Made by a program: the position numbers and the translations under genes
The notes under the pieces: model-generated
What the model saw: only the letters and a program-made list of their open reading frames with translations
Told to the model about the DNA's origin: nothing
Databases searched by the model: none
In this document: in pieces, positions 41,313 through 49,660 of the stretch
Layout of the letters: each line of letters starts with the position of its first letter
Numbering within the stretch: the first letter of the stretch is position 1
From: Pyropia yezoensis
Taxonomy: Eukaryota > Rhodophyta > Bangiophyceae > Bangiales > Bangiaceae
DNA length: 64,000 nt
Direction of reading: 5' to 3'
NCBI GenBank assembly: GCA_009829735.1
Contig: CM020618.1
Coordinates: forward strand, 35,068,894 to 35,132,893

Positions 41313-41504
41313 GTTGGTCTCTTGACAGCCACAGTCCAGTTACCTGCGTGTCCAAAGATCGCAAGACCACAAGAGAGGGGTTGGAGAGCCAGGAATGGGA
41401 TTCCCGTGAACGGGTGCAAATAATTCCCAACCCACAGAAAAAGACAGAACAAGAACAACCCAACCGCTGCTCCCAAATGTCTCTTCTAAAACACTCCGAG
41501 TAAA

Positions 41505-41522
41505 TCCCCTGCTGCTCCACCA
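41505..41522 (-). other. Primer binding site, family D
   Basis: On the minus strand TGGTGGAGCAGCAGGGGA lies four bases inside the 5' LTR and is identical to the sites of A2 and C. Confidence 0.88.
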
Positions 41523-41526
41523 AATA

Positions 41527-42328
41527 TGTGGTATAAAACTTGATCCTCCTAGACACGTGTCAATATCCCTCGGGGGAATGGGACAGGTAACACAGAAAGG
41601 GGAACTACGAGAATGGTATGCCTGTTGCCTCACGTGCCTGCTCGCAGAGCAAACAGATACGCACGGTAGTGTACACGGGGAAGAGGAAAGCAAACGCGCA
41701 GTTGTTTTTTTCCTGAGGGCGCGGGCCAAGGGCGCCTCGCTGTCCCTCTTACAGTGCGACCCCTCACTTGCCCTGGGGTAGACCAAGGAGGTGGCCCCCC
41801 TTCCAGTGTCCGACAGTTGTCCTGAGATGCTCAGATTTCAGCGATCTGGACGGTATGAGCCAATCAGCGCCCGTCAATCGCCCGAATATGAGCCGCCCGG
41901 CCGCGCCACTTCACGCGTACCCCCCCCTCAGTTGTGCCGATCGGCACAACTGCGGGGCAGCCAAGTGAGGGGTCGCACTGTAACGTGCATCTGGGGGAGC
42001 CTCGGCACGTTGGCCAGGTAGCCCCCCCATACCCCCGAGTGGCTCCGACCCGAGTCTAACCTCGTCAGGTCGGGGGCCACTATCACTACTAATTCTATTC
42101 CCACTCACTAATCTCACACTCAATTTCTCTCAAATCAAGTCCCTCACAAGTATGCAAAAACCCATCAGAAATCCCTCTCTCGCGTGTGGATAGCGTAGTC
42201 CACCGCATCCCAGTGCCGGGCACGGGCCACGGCCGCCAACCATCACCACACGGCGGGCGTGTTCTGGCACCTGGTGCCCTCTGGTTGTAGTCCCGGGTCG
42301 GGGCCAAGTCGGGGCCAGGGATGCTACA
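41527..42328 (-). repeat. D 5' LTR (802 bp)
   Basis: It is about 98.9% identical to 32211-33012, and the MITE lies at 41752-41980. The base after its right end starts the second GCGGT target duplication. Confidence 0.94.
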
Positions 42329-42333
42329 GCGGT

Positions 42334-45300
42334 CGCCGAGACCGCCGAGCGACAGCAGCCCGATGACGGGAAGCCTTACCCATCGGCGGCTCCGGCGGAC
42401 ATGCCGCCAAAGGACCAAGAAGCACTGAAGGCCCTGGCCGAGGCTGACCTCGACCACCTTTCCCCTTCGGTAGCCGACGGGGTACGTCGGATGCTAAGAA
42501 AGCATGGCGTCATGTGGACAGGCGGGGCCTTGGGTACCATTGGGGCAACCCAACATCGTATAGACCTGGTACCAGGCGCACGACCCGCCCGCTCACAACC
42601 GCACCGAGCGGGACCTATGCAACGAGAGATCGTTGATGGAGAAGTGAAGACGATGAGTGAAGCTAAGGTGATCCGACCTTCGATGTCGGAATGGGGTGCC
42701 CCAGTCGTTATCGTACCGAAGAAGGATCAAACCCCTCTGTTTTGCATCGATTATCGACGCCTCAATTTGGTTACCAAGAAAGACTCATACCCTTTACCAA
42801 GGATGGATGAATGCATCGACTCCCTGGGGGAAGCTACGGTCTTTACCACCATCGACTGCAATGCCGGATACTGGCAGATCCCAGTGGCGGACGAGGATAT
42901 CCCCAAGACGGCGTTCGTCTGTCACAGTGGAGTGTACGAGTTCCTAAGGATGCCCTTCGGATTGTCCAACGCCCCCGCTACATTCCAGTGGGCTATCGAC
43001 ATTATACTGTCGGGGGTGAAGTGGCTTAACTGCCTAGTGTACCTCGATGACGTCATCGTCTTCTCGCGTAACATGGATGCCCATGTGCAACATGTTGACG
43101 AGGTACTCACCCTCTTGAGGGACGCCGGGGTAACCCTGCGTCTGAAGAAGTGCGCCTTCTTCCAACAGACGGTCGAGTATCTGGGCCACCAGATAACCCC
43201 TGGTAAACTAGGGGTACTCGAAGCCAATACCCGGGCACTCCGGGATGCCCGGTTCCCTAACACCCAGACGCAGCTCAAGAGCTTCCTGTGAATGTGCAAC
43301 GTATACCGACGGTTCGTCAAGGACTTCGCTCGGATAGCTAAACCGTTAACGGTTCTTACGAGCAGTACCTTACCCAAGGTACTCCAACCCCCTTCACCTA
43401 GCGAAGAGGAGGCATTCGAGTCGCTGAAGCGAGCCCTACTAGCCCCACCCGTCCTTGCGTTACCGCATAGACGGGGTACCTTCGTCATCGATGTCGATGC
43501 GTGCGATACACAAGTGGGATGCACCCTATTACAGGGAGAGACGTTGATCGGTTCCGATAACGTTATCCCGGACCTACGTCCGGTAGGGTACTTCAGCCGG
43601 ACACTCAACCCGGCTGAGCGTAACTACAGAGCCACCGAGCGTGAGTGCCTTGGGGTTATATGGGCAGTGCAACTGCTCCGTCCATACCTGGACGGCTCCA
43701 GGTTCATCGTGAGGTCCGACCACGAACCCCTACGATGGCTCCTCAACCTTGGTGACAAGGATTCCGATAGCCATGGGAGGCTAGCCCGATGGAGGCTGAA
43801 GATGGCCGAGCACGACTACCGCACGGTGTATAAGGCTGGGTCAACCCACCACCTCGGAGACGCGTTGTCTCGACTCGACACCCCGAGCGGGGATACCCGC
43901 TCGGTGGACGAAGACATCCCGGTGGTACCGGTCTGCATGGTGGGTAACGCCGTCCAAGGTATGGTTGACCATACCATGGCGCACCGAGCATGCCCACTGA
44001 CTCTCGCGGACTTTCGCGAGGCACAAGCCAATGACGATTACTGTAGACGTCATCGTGCTAACCTCCTGGCCGGCACGGCCGGCATCTTCTCCGAGAATGA
44101 AGACGGACTCATATACCGGCGGGCACCCGCCGATGGACGACATCAAGCCGTGGTCCCCGTGTCCTTACGGCAAGCCGTCATGGAACGAGAACACGAGAAC
44201 CCTACAGCCGGACACCCGGGGGGTTCACGTATGTTCGCAGCAATGCGAAGGTTCTTCTACTGGCCAGCAATGGCCGTCGACGTGGTCGACCACGTAAGGG
44301 GATGCCACCCCTGTGCACGTAACCGCATGAGTCTACATAAGCAGGCGTCTGCCATGAAGCTATTCCCACCCGATGGGCCCAACGAGCAAGTCGCTATCGA
44401 CATACTCGGGCCACTTCCGGTAGCGGAAGAAGGGAACAGGTACAGCCTGGTCATGTCGGACCGCTTCACTAAGCTGTCACGAGCGGCAGCCATCCCGAAT
44501 GATACGGCATACACGATTATGAACGCAGTGGTTGACCACTGGGTCAGTGCATACGGAGTCATGAAGCAACTCCTCTCCGACAACGGAGCAAACCTTACGT
44601 CAGCATTCTGCACTAGGGTCCTGGGCATGTTCGGGATCGAACCACGTCGGGCATCCGACTACCACCCGCAGACCAACGAGCAGGTGGAGCGGTTCAACCG
44701 CACCATCGTCAAGATGCTACAGTGCTACGTGGCCGAGCACACGAACACTTGGGACAGGCTCCTGTCCGTACTCACCCTGGCATACAATGCCAGGCCACAT
44801 CGGAGCACGAACATAGCCCCTCTAGAGTGGGTCATGCCACTAGGCGTCGGTAACCTGACGCTGCCGCCAGGCAGGTGCACTCGGTATGATACACCGAAAG
44901 GCCGACCGGCCGAACGTATACACCTAGCTTGGTTGGCCAAGCTATCGTGGATGATACCGAAACTCAAGGGCGCCCTTGACCGTACACAACTTCGATACAA
45001 GAAGAACTTCGACGCCCGGCTACGGGTGCGCAACGCTACCCTGATGACAGGTGACTGGGTCTACATCAGACACCAGAAGTTCCGGGAGAACAAGCGTATG
45101 CAACCGGTCAAGGGACCGTACCAGATTCTCCACAGAGATGACCACTCTGTTATCTTACACTCCGATACGGAGATCCAACGCATCAGTGTGAATGATGTCA
45201 CACCAGCGCCGAAGCCAGAACATCCTCAGCCGGTACCGGCTGGGTTGCTACATGAAGCGCTTACCACCCACCGGTCGGATGACCCGGTGGGACCGGATGG

Positions 45301-45469
45301 AATCCCATACCAGGTGGAGAGCATCGTCGGACATACCGACCCAGATGTACCAGAACCCTGGTACGTCACGGTAATGTGGGTCGGTTACGACTCACCCACC
45401 TGGGAACAGGCGGCGAATATACCCCGCCACCTACTCATGCCTTACATGAGGCGACGCCGCCTCCTGTAA
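42334..45469 (+). CDS. pol: C Pol, RT to chromodomain
   Basis: This is the continuation of C after element D. RT has QPHRAGPMQREIVDGEV, YPLPRMDECIDSLGE and VYLDDVIVF (43036-43062). RNase H covers about 43480-43870 (IDVDACDTQVGCTLLQ, NYRATERECLGVIWA). Integrase has the HHCC region (CHPCARNRM), IDILGPLPVAEEGN, LSDNGANL (about 44573) and HPQTNEQVERFN (about 44665). The C-terminal tail YVTVMWVGYDSPTWEQAANI (about 45360-45420) is a short chromodomain-like module. One break is present. The duplicated copy at 57647-60715 is open across the same stretch. Confidence 0.9.
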
Positions 45470-45919
45470 CAACCCAACCGAATCCGACTTCGGATGTAGG
45501 GGGGTGGGGCTTAGTCCTACTAAGTAGGGTGCGACATGGTTACGGCAGACTTACGTTTCTATGTCAAATCATACTTAGGTTTCTAAGTCCAGCCAAGCTA
45601 AGGTAACTAAGTAAAACCTGAACCTTAATAAGTTAACTTAAAGGTAAAGGCTGACTTAGATAATATCGAAGTAACTAGGGGGCTTACAAGGGAGGATGAC
45701 CTTCCCAAGCCAATACACAAAGTGACGGAGGATGACCTCCCCAAGCATGAACCAACCGGAAGAAGTTGGACGGGAGGCAAGGCACCACTGAGCCAGACGG
45801 GGTATTCCCCAGGGCAACAAACATAGGCAAGCAATGCCCCCGAAGGGGATGAGTTTATACTCACTAATACCCGGCCACCATCAGGGTCACCGGGTCCCTC
45901 ACTCTCACTCCCACAACCA
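45470..45919. other. Non-coding spacer of C between pol and the antisense ORF
   Basis: No gene is seen. Its left part (45510-45670) is unusually AT-rich and has eight ACTTA/TAAGT pentamers in about 160 bp. A GGAGGATGACC..CCCAAGC unit repeats at about 45691 and 45728. It is where sense and antisense transcripts would converge and may carry both polyadenylation signals. Confidence 0.5.
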
Positions 45920-48292
45920 TCAGAAGGGGTTACCCCCGCCAGCAGAAGGGGGCCAGTCACGCGTCGTCGCGTACACTTCCGTACTCCAACGGTCGGCTAT
46001 CTCACGCCGGTTGAGCGCCTGCGCTACCTCAGCGCTAAGATGCACAAGAGTGCTGTCACCAGCCTCCACAGCATCCAGAGCCATCTGTAGGTGGTTGAGC
46101 ACCCAACCGAAGCAACGCGCGGTACCGACCAGCGCAGCACCTGGGGGGATGTCCCCCCAGCTAACCGGAGGCGCTTCCGTCAACTCACGAGAGAGAAGGG
46201 CGTTCACGCCCTCATACCACAAGCGGGGACCCCCGTCGGGCATGACGGGAGCCGGCGATGCTACCGGAGGGACCGGAGCCATAGCCGGAGGAGTGGACAC
46301 CGCCACCGCCGGAGACGGCGGTAGCTGGTAAGGAGCACGGTTCGACCGTGAAGGAGGACCAGACTCCTGGGCAGAACGCCCACCGGGAACCCGGTGGAAC
46401 TCCCCACGACGACGATACGTCTCGCGGCCCCCACCAGTGGAGTCCCACTCACGGCGACGGCGACCCGTCCCCATAGGAGTCGGTTTACCGAACCAGGGGG
46501 TTCCCACCTGGAGAGGGTCGGGCAGGACCACGGGAATACCCAGGCTGGGTACCGACTCGGTGGATGCCCACCCCTGGTATCCATCCTCACCCGAGATAAC
46601 TCGGCGGATACGTAGCGAGTGACGAGGCAACGGCACATGCGTGGGCCGAGCGGCCAGCACACTGCTGAAGTAGCGCAGGCAAGGACCGGTGTCAAACCGG
46701 AAAGCCGGGGCGGGCTCCCACCCCTCTTGCCAACCAGGCGGGCGCAACAGAGTGTATACGGGCGCAGGACCGTTACCGGTCTGCAACGCGCGCGTTACAT
46801 CCGTGCGGAATGGGTCCGCCATGACACCATGGTTTCGCCGCCAGCTGGACGCCGACTTCAGACCACCCATGGTCGGGAAAGGCGGCGTCAGCCACAGATA
46901 CGGGGGATCCCCCGGGTAGTAATCCAAACCGGGATACCGGTTGGTACCAGGCACGAGCTGCCCGAAGGCCACAGGGGTCTGGGTAGCAGCCACCCCGTGG
47001 GCACCCGCAGGGTAATCCACCTCCCGCGGCAGCGCGGGGGCAACCAAGTCGCACACCCCAAAGGCGGGGTGGAGGGCAGCCTCAGGCCGCCCGACCCGGG
47101 CGCGCCAGAGTTGAGCATGCCGGTCGTCCGGCTGGCTGAGTATCCAATGATGCTCGGCGCGAACCGCGTCAGGCTGGGCAACCAGCCGAGCCAACTCCCG
47201 CTCCCAACAGGGGTCCAACGGGACCGGACGGGAGGTACCTCCGCGGCGACTCGACGGGTGGAAGTCCACCCGCATCCGACCGCCCGAATCCATGGGCTCT
47301 TGCACGGTCAAGCTGCGCACCCGGGCCAACAGCTCGGAGACCGACAACGGTGGATGTCCCACCGTAGAGGCGTCGCCGCCACTCGCGGAGGCGGTACCGC
47401 CAACCGCAGAGGCGACGCCGCCACCAATCAAGCCAACGCGGCCACCCAACGGGGCAACCCGGGCCGGCCCAGGAAGAAGCGCCGGCGCCGGCGGAAGCCC
47501 AACGGGTAGGTGCACCGGCGCCGGAGCACGGGGACGAGGAGGAAGAAGTAGGGCGGGCACCCGCCCGGAGTAGCTCCCGGTGTCAACCGCCATGGGGGAA
47601 GGAGCGTCTTGACCGCTCGACGCCCGCGGCACCGCGGGTAGGGTACCGGCGCAGGCCCCACCCGTCGACGTCGCCCCCGCCTCGGAAGGGGGAGGCACTT
47701 GGACAGCCTCGGGAGCCTGAGCACCAGCCGTGCGGGCACCCGCACCGTCTTGACCGGCCACCCCGGGTGTCGCGCCACCACCACCACCCGCGTCAACGTC
47801 GGGGTCGCGTTGAGGATGCACCGTCCGGACTCCCGGACCACCTTGCCCAGCCGGAGTCGGCCGGGGATCGCCACTTCCGCCGTAGGGCGGGCCATCTTGG
47901 GGTAGCTGCGGCGAGCCGGCACCGGCACCAGGCTCCATCCGGGCAGCCGGCAGAGAGGGGGTAGAAGCCGCCACGCGCGGTTGACCGCCGGGTTGACCCC
48001 CGACCGACGGCACCGTCGTGCCGCTGCACACGGACGACAGTCCTCCGGCCGACAGACGGACGGACACCGCAGGCTCGTCGTCCTCAGACGAGCTCGCCCC
48101 GTAACGCGCGGCGGCAGGACCGACAGGCGCGTCGTCCTCCATCTCCTCCCCGATCAGGAGGTCTTTCTCCTCCCCAAGCACCTCGGGACAGGACATGGTA
48201 ACGGGTGGCACAGTCCCCCGCGCCCACAAGCCGTCGACGGCTACGAACCGGTACGGTGGGACCACCAGGACGAGCCAGGTAGGCGCGGGCAC
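45920..48292 (-). CDS. Antisense ORF of family C (790 codons), function unknown
   Basis: It is open for 790 codons on the strand opposite gag-pol. The first 330 residues are Pro/Gly/Ala/Val-rich and probably disordered, and include an acidic stretch (SSSEDDEPAVS). The middle includes RAEHHWILSQPDDRHAQLWRA and LDYYPGDPPYLWLTPPF. The C-terminus (about 46140 down to 45990) has GTARCFGWVLNHLQMAL then VAQALNRREIADRWSTEV, whose spacing resembles the C-terminal domain of the family D protein (GTYASVLNNVV then LATLTRHGLAQQWSE). Otherwise similarity to A and D is weak. No known family is recognised. It is equally open in the duplicate at 61166-63538. Confidence 0.7.
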   Translation of the reverse strand: MPAPTWLVLVVPPYRFVAVDGLWARGTVPPVTMSCPEVLGEEKDLLIGEEMEDDAPVGPAAARYGASSSEDDEPAVSVRLSAGGLSSVCSGTTVPSVGGQPGGQPRVAASTPSLPAARMEPGAGAGSPQLPQDGPPYGGSGDPRPTPAGQGGPGVRTVHPQRDPDVDAGGGGGATPGVAGQDGAGARTAGAQAPEAVQVPPPSEAGATSTGGACAGTLPAVPRASSGQDAPSPMAVDTGSYSGRVPALLLPPRPRAPAPVHLPVGLPPAPALLPGPARVAPLGGRVGLIGGGVASAVGGTASASGGDASTVGHPPLSVSELLARVRSLTVQEPMDSGGRMRVDFHPSSRRGGTSRPVPLDPCWERELARLVAQPDAVRAEHHWILSQPDDRHAQLWRARVGRPEAALHPAFGVCDLVAPALPREVDYPAGAHGVAATQTPVAFGQLVPGTNRYPGLDYYPGDPPYLWLTPPFPTMGGLKSASSWRRNHGVMADPFRTDVTRALQTGNGPAPVYTLLRPPGWQEGWEPAPAFRFDTGPCLRYFSSVLAARPTHVPLPRHSLRIRRVISGEDGYQGWASTESVPSLGIPVVLPDPLQVGTPWFGKPTPMGTGRRRREWDSTGGGRETYRRRGEFHRVPGGRSAQESGPPSRSNRAPYQLPPSPAVAVSTPPAMAPVPPVASPAPVMPDGGPRLWYEGVNALLSRELTEAPPVSWGDIPPGAALVGTARCFGWVLNHLQMALDAVEAGDSTLVHLSAEVAQALNRREIADRWSTEVYATTRDWPPSAGGGNPF

Positions 48293-48782
48293 CCGCGTTT
48301 ATGACCACAACAGGCCACGAGAAGCGTCGCAAGTGCGCGGGTCGACCTGCGCCCCACGGGGCTATGAACGCGCTCCACCCAGGCACTTGGGCGGGCTTGG
48401 ACACACCCCCGCACGGGGCAACCACAAGGGGGTCACCCCGAAAGCGCCCCCGCGAAAAGCGGGCAGCGGCCGCCCCCATTCACTCGGTAACACGAGAGGG
48501 GCTCCCCTACCACCAGACGCCTGGTGGCGGATCCGCTTGCACCACCCCTCGGAAAGGGGGGTCGTGAACAGAAACCCGCATCGGGAATTTAACAGTCCGG
48601 AAAACGGATCGTGTGTGTACCACACAAAGGGGGGCACCCCCCTCGGACAACCTCGAAAAGGGGTGTCTGTCGCGACAGGGCGCAAAGACCCACCCGACTG
48701 GTAAACGGTCACGCGACCCACTTACATTCGGTAACCCGAATGCAACTCGACCCGAGGACGGGCCGAATCTAAGGGGGGGATA
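48293..48782. other. Non-coding 3' region of C with dense hairpins and polypurine tract
   Basis: This is the presumed leader of the antisense transcript. It has no gene. Hairpins include CATTCGG-TAAC-CCGAATG (48725-48742), CCACCAG-ACGC-CTGGTGG (about 48519), TGTGTG-TAC-CACACA (about 48611) and CTGTCGCGACAG (about 48666). The polypurine tract AAGGGGGGGA (48771-48780) lies two bases before the 3' LTR. Confidence 0.7.
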
Positions 48783-49145
48783 TGTAGCAATATGGTCGGC
48801 CGTATTGTGACCCTAGTATTAGGGGGGCTACTTCTAATCCTTGGCTTTCGAGTTGATAGTCCGTACTGGTCACGGTATCTATAAGTTACGTATGACCAGA
48901 GGGACTTGCATCTTGGGGTGTAGGGTAGTTAGTAGTGTCTCAGAGGGTTTATAACGAGTGGGCCGGCGGCGAATCCACCGCCGGCCAAAGAAGAACAACA
49001 AACCCCTCCCATTTGGGCTCCCATCTTGGTCCCGTGGCTTGCGCTCCAAGGACAGCAACCTTGGCCTCCCGGTGACGTTGGTGCCGATCCCCTTTGGTGA
49101 GTGTTCCCTGAGAGTGGACGTGCGACGGATTCCTATTGTGCTACA
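48783..49145 (+). repeat. C 3' LTR (363 bp)
   Basis: TGTAGCA to TGCTACA, followed by the TCTTC target duplication and then by the continuation of E. Confidence 0.94.
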
Positions 49146-49191
49146 TCTTCTCGGCTGGAGTCAGGACGCGACTGTAGTAGCCTATCCGGGG

Positions 49192-49660
49192 TGTGGCAAA
49201 AACCACTTGCACACACGACACCCAAGTTGGGGCGGTGTACAAGGGCTGCCTCCCGTGTCGGGGGAACCGGAAGAAGTGCAAGTCGCACACACACTGTCCC
49301 TGTTGTGGGGCAATCCCCCCTCTGACAAACAAGAGGATGGTGTGTGGTCCAACGGTTTCTTGGTCGGGACGGGGACGCAGGGCCAAGCCCCGCTGTCCCT
49401 CCCCTTATCCCCCCAGGGTCCACTCAGAATCTCGCCACTCTGAATCTCCCACCCCAGCACCTGCCCACCGGGCCACACGAAAATTCAAGACGATAAATGC
49501 AGAAAACCCTCAAATCCAAGTTGGATTTACTACTAAGCTAACTATCCCAAACTTCGGGAATACGGACCCAAATGCATGGGGAGGAACGGGTCAGGCTAGT
49601 GGCCTGCCGCCCCTTGCACGGCACGTGTTGCCCCCCTACCTGGGGATCAATACTGCCACA
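49192..49660 (-). repeat. Solo LTR of family A inserted in E
   Basis: It is 469 bp, the same length as the A2 LTR in reverse orientation, with TGTGGCA and TGCCACA ends. A perfect target duplication CGGGG lies at 49187-49191 and 49661-49665. The internal part was presumably lost by LTR-LTR recombination. It differs from the A2 LTR by a few percent, so it is an older arrival. Confidence 0.92.

Larger units (their letters stand above)
32211..42328 (-). mobile_element. Family D Ty3/Gypsy chromovirus (D)
   Basis: In minus-strand order: 5' LTR (41527-42328), primer binding site (41505-41522), gag (41312 down to 39552), pol (39423 down to 35461), antisense ORF (33198-35315 on +), polypurine tract (33013-33027) and 3' LTR (32211-33012). 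It is 10,118 bp with a perfect target duplication GCGGT at 32206-32210 and 42329-42333. The LTRs differ at about 9 of 802 positions (1.1%), younger than its host element C. About three breaks are present. A MITE rides inside each LTR. Confidence 0.95.
28417..49145 (+). mobile_element. Family C Ty3/Gypsy chromovirus, interrupted by element D
   Basis: The order is 5' LTR (28417-28779), primer binding site, gag (29005-31189), protease (31375-32205), [element D], RT to chromodomain (42401-45469), antisense ORF (48292 down to 45920), polypurine tract and 3' LTR (48783-49145). Without D it is about 10.6 kb. The target duplication TCTTC flanks it (28412-28416 and 49146-49150) inside the RNase H region of E. 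The LTRs differ at about 11 of 363 positions (3%), so it is older than D and A2. About three breaks are present apart from the D insertion. Its whole length is packed with short palindromes. Confidence 0.93.
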
